The translations under genes were made by a program, and so were the position numbers. 64,000 nucleotides of DNA, from positions 13,803 through 77,802 of the forward strand of contig JBFIEE010000009.1 of assembly GCA_041603535.1 (NCBI GenBank). Reading direction: 5' to 3'. A model generated the notes under the pieces. That model did not search any database. It worked only from the letters and a program-made list of their open reading frames with translations, and was not told the origin of the DNA. Of this stretch, positions 52,936 through 61,645 are shown one piece after another (position 1 is the first letter of the stretch; every line of letters starts with the position of its first letter). This stretch comes from HB2-32-21 sp041603535 (lineage in GTDB: Bacteria > Pseudomonadota > Gammaproteobacteria > Pseudomonadales > Porticoccaceae).

Positions 52936-53979
52936 ATGCTGGATATCGGCATCATCTTTATGTTTCGTAATCCACCGTTCAATCGCTTGAGCTGGGTGGA
53001 TATTTACCAGAATGAACTCGATCACGCTGTCGCAGCTGAGGCGCTGGGTTACGACCACATCTGGCTCACTGAGCATCATTTTGTCGAAGACGGTTATTCG
53101 CCATCGCTGATGCCCATCGCCGCTGCCATCGCCGCGCGCACCTCGACCATCCGCATCGGCAGCTATGTCATGTTGCTGCCCTTGCACAACCCTATTCGCG
53201 TCGCCGAAGATGCGGCGACGGTGGATGTTATTTCGAAAGGTCGTTTTGATCTGGGTGTCGGGTTGGGTTACCGCCCCGGTGAATTTACCGGTATGGGCAT
53301 TCCGTCCAGCGAACGTGCGGCGCGTTTTGCCGAGGGTCTACCCGCGGTGCAGGCTCTGTTGGCGGGAGAAAAAGTTACCCTCGACGGTCGCTTTAATCAG
53401 TACACCGATGCGCAGATCGTACCGCCACCCGTACAAAATCCTTTGCCCATCTGGGTCGGCGCGCGGGGTGACAAGGCGCTGGATAGGGCCGCTCGCCTGG
53501 GTTGCCATCTAGCTGCGATTGGGGCGGTGGAGCATCGCCGCAAATATATCGAAGCACTCAAGCGCCACGGTCGCAACCCTGATGATTTCAATATCGGCCA
53601 TCTGTTGATGTGCTACGTAGCTGAAACTAGAGACCGCGCCTGGGACGAATGCGCCGAACCCCTGCACCACATTATGAGTCAGTACCAGGCCTGGGCCGAG
53701 GAGTCGGGTGATGTGACCGGTGACGGTATTGCTGAAAGTAAGGTGCCATCCCCCTCAGAACTTAGGGCGAGCCAATACTGTGAAAGCTTTGGTCGTACCG
53801 CTATCATTGGCGACCCCGCAAGCGTGCTGGAAGAACTGGTGGCGGCGCAGGAGGAGTCTCCCGGCACTCATCTGACACTGATGATGTCGATGCCGGGCGC
53901 AGATCCCCGCCGTACCCGTAACAGTATTGAATTGTTTGCCAAAGAGGTGATGCCAGCACTCAGGGCGCGTTGCGAGTAA
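52936..53979 (+). CDS. LLM-class flavin-dependent oxidoreductase
   Basis: A 347-residue luciferase-fold protein. IWLTEHHFVEDGYSPSLMPIAAAIA and GRFDLGVGLGYRPGEFTGMGI are typical of FMNH2-dependent LLM monooxygenases. The ATG at 52936 has a GGAGGG site; the frame upstream does not look coding. It starts the rightward run that continues with npdG 52 bp later and then cofE, cofD, cofC and fbiC, so it may be made together with F420. Cofactor choice (FMN or F420) is not settled by sequence. Confidence 0.83.
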   Translation: MLDIGIIFMFRNPPFNRLSWVDIYQNELDHAVAAEALGYDHIWLTEHHFVEDGYSPSLMPIAAAIAARTSTIRIGSYVMLLPLHNPIRVAEDAATVDVISKGRFDLGVGLGYRPGEFTGMGIPSSERAARFAEGLPAVQALLAGEKVTLDGRFNQYTDAQIVPPPVQNPLPIWVGARGDKALDRAARLGCHLAAIGAVEHRRKYIEALKRHGRNPDDFNIGHLLMCYVAETRDRAWDECAEPLHHIMSQYQAWAEESGDVTGDGIAESKVPSPSELRASQYCESFGRTAIIGDPASVLEELVAAQEESPGTHLTLMMSMPGADPRRTRNSIELFAKEVMPALRARCE

Positions 53980-54031
53980 TCGGCTGTCAGTACGCAGCTC
54001 CAATAACAGGTTGTTTGAAGGAAATCAGCAC

Positions 54032-54709
54032 ATGAGCGAAGCGGATAAAATGCCGGTAATAGCAGTATTGGGCGCCAGTGGCGATCTTGGTGGTGGCCTC
54101 GCCCTGCGCTGGGCGGTGGCCGGTTACGAGGTGATTATCGGCTCGCGTACCCGTGAGAAAGCCGAGGCCGCCGCTGCTGACTTGAACGCGCGGAATCTCG
54201 CCCATGCCGTTCGGGGCATGGCCAACGAAGCTGCCGCCATAGCAGGTGACGTAGTGGTGATGACCGTACCTTTTGCCAATCATCAAAGCACCCTGGAATC
54301 CATAAGGGATGCCGTGCAGGGCAAGGTGTTTATCGATGTCACGGTACCCCTCGTGCCGCCGAAAGTCGGAACGGTGCAATTGCCGGAAGGCGGCAGCGCC
54401 AGCGCACTGGCACAGGCATTCCTGGGCGACGGCGTACGCGTGGTTTCCGCTTACCAGAATGTTGCGGCCGATCATTTGAACGACCTCAGCCATGACCCCG
54501 ACTGCGATGTGCTGATCTGCGGGAATGACAAGGACGCCTGCGCACTGGTGGTCACGCTCACGGCCGCTGCCGGCATGAAGGGCTGGCACGCCGGCCCCAT
54601 TGCCAATGCCGTGGTCGCCGAGGCCATGACATCGGTGCTGATTACCCTGAACAGGCGCTATAAAATTCCGGGTTCTGGATTCAAAATTACAGGCAACCCC
54701 CAGGTGTAA
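54032..54709 (+). CDS. npdG: NADPH:F420 oxidoreductase
   Basis: A 225-residue Rossmann protein of the F420-dependent NADP reductase (Fno/NpdG) family that passes hydride between NADPH and F420. The dinucleotide loop VLGASGDLGGG is at residues 12-22, and the NADP-phosphate pocket GSRTREKAE at 38-46. TVPFANHQSTLESI and the C-terminal GHAGPI-like GWHAGPIANAVVAEAM are family blocks. ATG 54032 with AAGGAAAT upstream is chosen over 54011. cofE begins 57 bp downstream. It would keep the F420 pool reduced for the LLM enzymes. Confidence 0.88.
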   Translation: MSEADKMPVIAVLGASGDLGGGLALRWAVAGYEVIIGSRTREKAEAAAADLNARNLAHAVRGMANEAAAIAGDVVVMTVPFANHQSTLESIRDAVQGKVFIDVTVPLVPPKVGTVQLPEGGSASALAQAFLGDGVRVVSAYQNVAADHLNDLSHDPDCDVLICGNDKDACALVVTLTAAAGMKGWHAGPIANAVVAEAMTSVLITLNRRYKIPGSGFKITGNPQV

Positions 54710-54766
54710 GTGACAAACCTGTAGCTACTTTCACCCATTTATGTACTCGCAGAGGCATAGTGCCTG

Positions 54767-55552
54767 ATGGCTGTTGATCAGTTGCAATTACTGGCGTTAA
54801 AAAACTTCCCCCTGATTAACCCCGGCGATGATCTTATTAAAAAGATTATTAAATGCCTTGGCGATCAGCAACTGGTTGTTGAGCCGGGAGATGTGTTGGT
54901 GGTCGCCCAGAAGGTGGTGTCCAAAGCTGAAAATCGCTATGTCGACCTGCGTGAGATCGAACCGTCTGCGCAGGCGAGGAAGCTGGCGGCTGAGGTGGAC
55001 AAGGATCCGCGCCATGTGGAGCTGATTCTCCGAGAGTCGAACGCGGTACTTCGGCACTGTCCCGGGGTGCTTATCGTTGAGCACAAATTGGGCTACGTGA
55101 TGGCCAATGCCGGTATTGATGCGTCTAATATTCAACACAGTGCGGAGCTGGGTGAGAGAGTGCTGCTGTTGCCCGAATCTCCCGATACCTTTGCCGATCA
55201 GTTGCGTCGCAAGATCGTCAATCTTTTTGGTGTCAATATTGCTGTTATTGTCAACGATAGCGTCGGCCGCGCGTGGCGCAATGGCACCGTGGGCATGGCA
55301 CTGGGCGCCGCGGGTTTGCCGGCGCTGCAAGATCGGCGCGGTGAAAAAGATTTATTTGGTAGAACGCTGGAGGTGACAGAAGTCGCGCTCGCGGATGAGC
55401 TGGCCAGCGCGGCGTCACTTATTCAAGGTGAAGGTGATGAAGGGAAGCCGGTTGTGCTAATCCGCGGGCTAGATTTGTCCAGTATGAACAAAAGCACTTT
55501 TAACAATGCTGCCGCCTTGATACGCCCCAAAGACAAGGACCTGTTTCGTTGA
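54767..55552 (+). CDS. cofE: Coenzyme F420-0:L-glutamate ligase
   Basis: A 261-residue GTP-dependent ligase that adds gamma-linked glutamates to F420-0. Conserved stretches are GDVLVVAQKVVSKAENR near the N terminus, YVMANAGIDASN in the middle, and NDSVGRAWRNGTVGMALGAAG, the signature loop. Only the CofE domain is present; there is no C-terminal nitroreductase-like domain as in actinobacterial FbiB. It is the second gene of the npdG-cofE-cofD-cofC-fbiC run. Confidence 0.94.
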   Translation: MAVDQLQLLALKNFPLINPGDDLIKKIIKCLGDQQLVVEPGDVLVVAQKVVSKAENRYVDLREIEPSAQARKLAAEVDKDPRHVELILRESNAVLRHCPGVLIVEHKLGYVMANAGIDASNIQHSAELGERVLLLPESPDTFADQLRRKIVNLFGVNIAVIVNDSVGRAWRNGTVGMALGAAGLPALQDRRGEKDLFGRTLEVTEVALADELASAASLIQGEGDEGKPVVLIRGLDLSSMNKSTFNNAAALIRPKDKDLFR

Positions 55553-55614
55553 TGTTATTTCCGAGGCATGGCGGTGTCGATGCTTGTCTGGTTATTCGAG
55601 TCGGGTGCGGCTGA

Positions 55615-56586
55615 GTGGCTAGAAGGCGGCGCGTACTGGCGCTCTGTGGCGGCGTGGGCGGTGCTAAACTCGCACTTGGTCTGAGTCACGTGCTGCCCGG
55701 CGACGCGCTCACTATCGTCGTCAATACGGGGGATGATTTCGATCATCTGGGGCTGCGTATTTGCCCTGATATCGACACTGTGACCTACACGCTGGCGGGC
55801 ATCGTTAATACTGAAACCGGCTGGGGCAGGGCGGAGGAGACCGGCAACTTCATGGCCTCGTTGTCAGCGTTGGGTGGCGAAGACTGGTTTTATCTTGGCG
55901 ACAAAGATCTTGCTCTCCATGTTGAGCGAACGCGGTTGCTGAACGCCGGTGTAAAGCTCGACGCCATAACTCGGCAAGTTGCCACTAAACTGGGCATCAC
56001 AGCGCGGATTTTGCCGATGAGCAATGATCGCGTTGAAACCATGGTGGTAACCACGACTGGCACCCTTGCCTTTCAGCATTATTTTGTGCGTGAGCGCTGC
56101 CAGCCCCAGGTGACGGGCTTTGATTTTGCTGGCATTGATGACGTCAAGGTGCCTGCTCAGCCACTTCAGGAACTGATGGCGACGCTGATGAGTGACGAGC
56201 TAAGTGCGATAATAATTTGCCCTTCAAATCCCTTTGTCAGTGTTGACCCTATACTCGCCCTGCCGGGTGTACGGGAGGCGCTGCGTGTTTGCTCAGCACC
56301 TGTGCTTGCGATTTCTCCGATTGTGGGCGGCGCTGCGGTCAAGGGGCCAACAGCAAAAATGATGGGCGAGCTCGGGCTACAATGCACGCCGGCAACTGTG
56401 GCTGCTCACTACGAAGATTTTCTCGACGGGTTTATTCTCGATCAGCGTGATGTAACGATGCGAGATAACATCGCCGACAAGATTGCGAATGTGCAGACTG
56501 CCGACACGCTAATGCTCAACCTCGATCTCAAAATTGCGCTGGCCCGGCAAACCCTGGATTTTGCTGAGCAGTGTCGGAGAGGTTGA
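55615..56586 (+). CDS. cofD: 2-phospho-L-lactate (or analogue) transferase CofD
   Basis: A 323-residue enzyme that joins the guanylylated phospho-acid made by CofC to Fo, giving F420-0 or its analogue. The N-terminal ALCGGVGGAKLALGLSH is the family signature, followed by VVNTGDDFDHLGLRICPDID and the CPSNPFVSVDPIL region. The start is GTG 55615; the 62-bp spacer from cofE lacks a clear earlier start. Which phospho-acid is used depends on CofC and CofD together. Confidence 0.93.
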   Translation: MARRRRVLALCGGVGGAKLALGLSHVLPGDALTIVVNTGDDFDHLGLRICPDIDTVTYTLAGIVNTETGWGRAEETGNFMASLSALGGEDWFYLGDKDLALHVERTRLLNAGVKLDAITRQVATKLGITARILPMSNDRVETMVVTTTGTLAFQHYFVRERCQPQVTGFDFAGIDDVKVPAQPLQELMATLMSDELSAIIICPSNPFVSVDPILALPGVREALRVCSAPVLAISPIVGGAAVKGPTAKMMGELGLQCTPATVAAHYEDFLDGFILDQRDVTMRDNIADKIANVQTADTLMLNLDLKIALARQTLDFAEQCRRG

Positions 56587-56686
56587 TGTTTCGTTTGCCG
56601 GGTCGTTTCCCGCTTGATTCCCGATCGAGGTATGGTGCTATGATGAGGCGCAACAAGTTCCGCTTTCCAGTCCCGATACCGCAAAT

Positions 56687-57415
56687 ATGAAAGTTGTCGT
56701 GCCCATCAAAGGTTTTGTTAAAGCCAAGCAAAGACTGGCGCCTGCCCTGTCCGAGGCGGAGCGCAGCGAGCTGATGCGGCACATGATCGACGACGTGCTT
56801 GGCGCCATCTGCACAGCAAAAAGAGATTCCGCGCTGGTGTCCGGGCTGGTGGTTATTACCAGCGACGCTCAAGTGCGTGAGCAGGCGCTGGTATACGGCG
56901 CTCGCGTGTTGACAGAACCACCACTGCGGTCGGGGCTGGGCAACGAAGCCTTGTGCGCAGTTTTTGCGATGGCTGCTAATGTACTCGCCGGTGAAGGCGA
57001 ACAGGGCCTGTTAATGGTACCGGTCGATGTGCCTCTTGTTAGCGCTGACAATATTGTCGAGATACTGACTCGCCACGCAGCTGCAGAGAAGGTGTCAGGG
57101 CGGGGTATGACCCTGGTTCCAGCGCTAGCTGATGGCGGCACCAATGCCCTGGCGCTGTCGCCGCCTACGTTGATTCCACCGGCCTTTGGACACAATAGTA
57201 GTCGACGCCATTGTGATCTTGCCCGTATGCGCGGCATCGAACCGACACTGCTGGAGATGGCGGAGTTGAGTCTGGACATTGACACTGTCGATAATTTGCA
57301 ACAACTGATGGCCATGCCGATACAGTCCCATACGCAACGCTACCTGCTCGGCAGTGGTATTGCGGAAAAAATCGGACGTATCGGCGAGGCTTTGGACGGG
57401 AGACAAACCGGTTGA
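56687..57415 (+). CDS. cofC: Guanylyltransferase CofC for F420 synthesis
   Basis: A 242-residue nucleotidyltransferase-fold protein that activates 2-phospholactate, phosphoenolpyruvate or 3-phosphoglycerate with GTP. The N-terminal VVPIKGFVKAKQRLAPALS is the GTP-binding start of the family, MVPVDVPLVSADNI holds the metal-binding Asp, and DGGTNALALSPPTLIPPAFG is the substrate-loop region. The stop overlaps the fbiC start by 4 bp. Acid specificity cannot be called with confidence from sequence reading alone. Confidence 0.92.
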   Translation: MKVVVPIKGFVKAKQRLAPALSEAERSELMRHMIDDVLGAICTAKRDSALVSGLVVITSDAQVREQALVYGARVLTEPPLRSGLGNEALCAVFAMAANVLAGEGEQGLLMVPVDVPLVSADNIVEILTRHAAAEKVSGRGMTLVPALADGGTNALALSPPTLIPPAFGHNSSRRHCDLARMRGIEPTLLEMAELSLDIDTVDNLQQLMAMPIQSHTQRYLLGSGIAEKIGRIGEALDGRQTG

Positions 57416-59853
57416 ATAGCGTAATAGCATCTTTAACGGTCGAACGACTCAGTCGGGAATCGGCTCTGGCCCTGGCTGAAGAACCCGTATCTTTGCTGGT
57501 CTCAGAGACGGCTCAGAGCTCTGCGTTGACCCAAAACTCCCTGCTGACTAAGGCGTCCTCGTTAGAAAGTCTTATGGCCCGCGCCGCCGCTCTGCGTGAT
57601 CAGGCTGATGATGGCCTGGTGTCCTATTCGCGAAAAATATTTATTCCCCTCACCCAGCTGTGCCGCAATGTTTGTCACTACTGTACTTTCGCACAGCCGC
57701 CGAGGAATCTCGAGCAGCCGTATATGTTGCCTGAACAGGTGTTAAAGGTCGCTCGGGAAGGCGCGGCGGCAGGCTGTCACGAAGCCCTGTTTACCCTGGG
57801 CGATAAGCCGGAACTGCGTTATGAGACAGCGCGCAGGGCGCTGGCTGAGCTGGGTTATGAAACCACCGCGCAGTATCTCAATGCGATGGCCAAACTGGTT
57901 TTTGACGAAACGGGTTTGCTGCCGCATCTTAATCCAGGCGTGATGAACGAGGCCGAACTCATTGCTTGCCGAGAAGTGTCGGTGTCTCAGGGCATGATGC
58001 TCGAATCGATATCGGAGCGTCTGTGTGAAAAAGGCGGCGCGCATTACGGCTCGCCTGACAAGCGACCGGACGTTCGGCTGGCGACACTCAGATTGGCCGG
58101 GCAACTGAACATTCCCTATACCAGTGGCATCTTGATAGGCATCGGCGAAACGCGCCGCGAACGTATTGAATCGTTGTTGGCATTGCGGGATCTCCACGAT
58201 GAGTACGGTCATATCCAGGAAATTATTATTCAGAATTTTTGCGCCAAGTCCGGTACGTTGATGGCTGATGTGCCAGACGCACCCCTCGATGAGTTGCTGT
58301 GGACCATCGCTGTGGCGCGGCTTATTTTTGGCGCAGAAATGCCTGTTCAAACGCCGCCGAATCTTAATGACGGGGTGCTGGAAAAACTGATTAATGCGGG
58401 TATAAACGACTGGGGTGGTGTGTCGCCAGTGACGCCGGATTTTGTCAATCCTGAAAAACCCTGGCCGACACTGGAAAAACTTGCCAGTCTGTCAGCGCAA
58501 TCAGGCAAGTTGCTGGTTGAGCGTTTACCGGTTTACGCGAACTATGCCCATGACCTGGATCGCTGGGTGACGCCGACGCTGCGTACGACCCTGTTGCAGC
58601 GCATGGACAGCGACGGTCTGGCGCGGCGTGATCCCTGGGCACCGGGGAGTGCGGTTGAACCGCTTGCCAATCCTCAAATGGAGGGTTGGCTGGCCACGCC
58701 GCCGCCCGCCAATGCTGACGTGGTAGATATCATTAAACGGGCCAGGGCCGGTGAACGCCTGGACGAAGCAGCAATCACTCGCCTGTTTCGCGCCCGCGGC
58801 AGCGATTACCAGGCGATTTGCGAGGCGGCTGATCAGCTGCGCCGCGATCTCAACGGCGACACCATCACGTATGCGGTTAATCGCAATATTAATTACACCA
58901 ATTTGTGCATTTTATCCTGCAAATTTTGCGCATTTTCCAAAGGTAAAACCACCGAAGAATTGCGTGGCAAACCCTATCTGTTAAGTACGGAAGAAGTGGT
59001 GCAGCGGTCAGAAGAAGCCTGGCGAAAAGGTGCCACGGAGGTCTGTTTACAGGGCGGTATTCATCCAGATTATACGGGTGACACCTACCTGGATATCTGT
59101 CGTTCTGTGCGTCAGGCCCTGCCGAATATGCATATCCACGCCTTTTCTCCACTGGAAGTAAGTCAGGGCGCGGCGACGCTAGGTTTAAGTATCGAGCAGT
59201 TCCTGCTGCGGCTGAAAGACGCGGGGCTCAACAGTTTGCCGGGCACGGCAGCAGAAATTCTCGACGACGAAGTTCGCGATATTATCTGCCCCGACAAGCT
59301 CAATACCGAGGCGTGGCTCAACGTCGTGGAAACCGCTCATAATGTCGGCATTCGCACCACCTCGACCATTATGTTTGGCCATGTCGACAGGGCTGAACAC
59401 TGGGCGAGGCACCTGTTACGTCTGCGGGATTTACAGGCGAGAACCGGCGGTATTACCGAGTTCGTGCCACTGCCTTTTGTGCCGATGGAGGCGCCAATCT
59501 ATCGTCGCGGCAAATCGCGCCGTGGCCCTACCTTCCGCGAAGCAGTGCTTATGCATGCTGTATCTCGACTGGTGCTCTATCCGCTGATTACTAACATACA
59601 GGTATCGTGGGTCAAAATGGGTGTCCAGGGTGTTATCGCCTGTCTTAACGCTGGCGCCAATGATATGGGTGGCACACTGATGAACGAGAGCATTTCTCGC
59701 GCCGCCGGAGCCATTCACGGCCAGGAAATGACGGCCGACAATATGGCCGTATTAATCGACGGAATTCACCGCACCGCGCGGCAACGCAACACTTTCTATG
59801 GCGACCCTGATCTTCAGGCTGGTTACGTCCGCGTGGGAAATACCATAACTTAG
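57412..59853 (+). CDS. fbiC: Fused Fo synthase (CofG-CofH, FbiC-like)
   Basis: An 813-residue radical-SAM enzyme that makes the deazaflavin Fo from tyrosine and 5-amino-6-ribitylaminouracil. Two CxxxCxxC cluster sites are visible: Cys84/88/91 (CRNVCHYC) in the N-terminal CofG half, and Cys499/503/506 (CILSCKFC) in the C-terminal CofH half. The order G then H matches actinobacterial FbiC; archaea and cyanobacteria usually have two genes. The start is TTG 57412, overlapping cofC by 4 bp (TTGA). It closes the F420 operon. Confidence 0.95.
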   Translation: MNSVIASLTVERLSRESALALAEEPVSLLVSETAQSSALTQNSLLTKASSLESLMARAAALRDQADDGLVSYSRKIFIPLTQLCRNVCHYCTFAQPPRNLEQPYMLPEQVLKVAREGAAAGCHEALFTLGDKPELRYETARRALAELGYETTAQYLNAMAKLVFDETGLLPHLNPGVMNEAELIACREVSVSQGMMLESISERLCEKGGAHYGSPDKRPDVRLATLRLAGQLNIPYTSGILIGIGETRRERIESLLALRDLHDEYGHIQEIIIQNFCAKSGTLMADVPDAPLDELLWTIAVARLIFGAEMPVQTPPNLNDGVLEKLINAGINDWGGVSPVTPDFVNPEKPWPTLEKLASLSAQSGKLLVERLPVYANYAHDLDRWVTPTLRTTLLQRMDSDGLARRDPWAPGSAVEPLANPQMEGWLATPPPANADVVDIIKRARAGERLDEAAITRLFRARGSDYQAICEAADQLRRDLNGDTITYAVNRNINYTNLCILSCKFCAFSKGKTTEELRGKPYLLSTEEVVQRSEEAWRKGATEVCLQGGIHPDYTGDTYLDICRSVRQALPNMHIHAFSPLEVSQGAATLGLSIEQFLLRLKDAGLNSLPGTAAEILDDEVRDIICPDKLNTEAWLNVVETAHNVGIRTTSTIMFGHVDRAEHWARHLLRLRDLQARTGGITEFVPLPFVPMEAPIYRRGKSRRGPTFREAVLMHAVSRLVLYPLITNIQVSWVKMGVQGVIACLNAGANDMGGTLMNESISRAAGAIHGQEMTADNMAVLIDGIHRTARQRNTFYGDPDLQAGYVRVGNTIT

Positions 59854-59965
59854 TAACAGCTGTCAGCGTGGATACATCGCGTCGCAGAAACAGCCTATGT
59901 GCGCATTGACCATGGTGGTGGCGAAACCGGTTGGCAGAGCAGGTCTTCTTTAGCGAACATAGCTA

Positions 59966-61489
59966 TCAGCCCCTGATTCGACTGACCAGTCGCTCTTCCT
60001 GGGCCGCATTTTTGGCGGGAGGAGTGGTTTGCGCTGGATTACTAAACTCCATGGTGCCGTCTTCCACCTTGCCAAATTTTAAGTTCTTGATGTCCAGTAA
60101 GTAGTTTTGTGGAGCCATCCACGGATTCTTGTCTCCCTGCCGGGGCAGTTTGTCGGCGGCGCGCTGGACATAACCGGAAGACAGATTGAACCAGGCGGTC
60201 TGTTTCATGGTGGGATCGGTGAGCAGGGGCATGCACTGGCGCATGCCGGTTTGTTCCATGTGGTTTAACAGTCGACAGACATAGGTGCAGGTTAGATCAG
60301 CTCGCAATGTCCAGGAGGCGTTGGTGTAGCCAAAGGACGTGGCGAGGTTGGGTATATCGTTATACATCATGCCTTTGTACATATAGGTTTTGGCGGGCTC
60401 GATGATCTTGCCATCGACGTTCACGGTGATGCCATTAAACACTTCCAGTGACAAACCGGTGGCGGTGACCACCATGTCTGCTTCCAGCTCCTGACCAGAT
60501 TTCAATTTGATACCGTGTTCGGTGAATGTGTCGATATGGTCGGTAACAACGGCGGCGCTGTTGTTATTGAGCGCCTTAAAAAAATCATTGTCCGGCACCA
60601 GGCACAGGCGCTGATCCCAAGGCCCGTAAGTGGGAGTGAAATGGGTGTCGACATCATAATCTTTGCTCAGCCGCTTTCTGACCTGATTAATCAGATACTT
60701 CTTCATACCCCGCGGGTTCTTTTTGGAGCGATCAAAAAGGAACATGGTGAGCAGCACATTGCGCCAGCGCACAATGTCATAGGCGAGCATGGCGGGGAGT
60801 ATCTTGCGCAGTCGGTTGGCAAAGGCATCTTCCGACGGGCGTGACAGCATGTAGGTAGGCGAGCGTTGCAGCATGGTGACGTGGGTTGCTCGTCTGGCCA
60901 TTTCTGGTACGAGTGTTACGGCGGTAGCACCACTACCGATGATGACGACCTTTTTATTGCGGTAGTCAATATCGTCACTCCATTTTTGTGGATGAATGAT
61001 CTGGCCCTTAAAATCAGCCATCCCGGGAAAATCGGGCGTATAACCCGCCTCATATTTGTAGTATCCGCCGCAAAGGAAAAGGAAATTGCAGGTGTATTCC
61101 ACCGATGCGCTGGCTTCGCCCTGCGCGACCTCAATTGTCCAGCAGGCGTCTTTTGTTGACCAGGTGGCACTTTTGACCTGATGGTTAAACTGGATTTTCT
61201 CGCGGATATGATTTTCCTCTACGGTTTCCTCCAGATATTTTAAAATGGCAGGGCCGTCTGCAATGGCCTTTTGCTCCGTCCAGGGTTTAAACGAAAAACC
61301 CAGTGTGTACATGTCGGAATCAGAGCGAATGCCCGGGTAGCGAAAGAGATCCCAGGTCCCACCCAAGGCCGCTCGACCTTCCAGGATGACGTAGCTTTTT
61401 TGCGGACAATCCCGTTGCAAATGGTAGGCAGCACCGATGCCGGAAATCCCGGCGCCCACAATCAGTACATTTACATGACTATTTGGCAT
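59966..61489 (-). CDS. Baeyer-Villiger-type flavin monooxygenase (EthA-like)
   Basis: A 507-residue FAD- and NADPH-dependent monooxygenase. FAD motif GAGISG (12-17), FRYPGIRSDSDMYTLGFSF (49-67), the type-I BVMO fingerprint F160-x-G-x3-H166-x3-W170 with Ser171 where Pro or Asp is usual, and the NADPH motif GSGATA (185-190). The FRYPGIRSDSD segment is typical of the EthA group. It could oxidise ketones to esters, fitting a catabolic region, but the substrate is unknown. It converges on fbiC across 112 bp. Confidence 0.9.
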   Translation of the reverse strand: MPNSHVNVLIVGAGISGIGAAYHLQRDCPQKSYVILEGRAALGGTWDLFRYPGIRSDSDMYTLGFSFKPWTEQKAIADGPAILKYLEETVEENHIREKIQFNHQVKSATWSTKDACWTIEVAQGEASASVEYTCNFLFLCGGYYKYEAGYTPDFPGMADFKGQIIHPQKWSDDIDYRNKKVVIIGSGATAVTLVPEMARRATHVTMLQRSPTYMLSRPSEDAFANRLRKILPAMLAYDIVRWRNVLLTMFLFDRSKKNPRGMKKYLINQVRKRLSKDYDVDTHFTPTYGPWDQRLCLVPDNDFFKALNNNSAAVVTDHIDTFTEHGIKLKSGQELEADMVVTATGLSLEVFNGITVNVDGKIIEPAKTYMYKGMMYNDIPNLATSFGYTNASWTLRADLTCTYVCRLLNHMEQTGMRQCMPLLTDPTMKQTAWFNLSSGYVQRAADKLPRQGDKNPWMAPQNYLLDIKNLKFGKVEDGTMEFSNPAQTTPPAKNAAQEERLVSRIRG

Positions 61490-61645
61490 TATCTAGTTCT
61501 CTGTTTGGTAGGGCGCATAGTGTCCAGGTCAGTAAAAAAACGCAACTTTGTGCACTGCCATCCGCCGTTCGTAGGCCCGTCAAGTCTACAAAATGGACTT
61601 TGTGATCTCTGGGCAGGTGCCACGACCATGACTGTAGCGATCGAA

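Noticed and set aside
54797..55330. 177-codon minus-strand frame inside cofE
   Set aside because: Antisense shadow of a well-supported gene.
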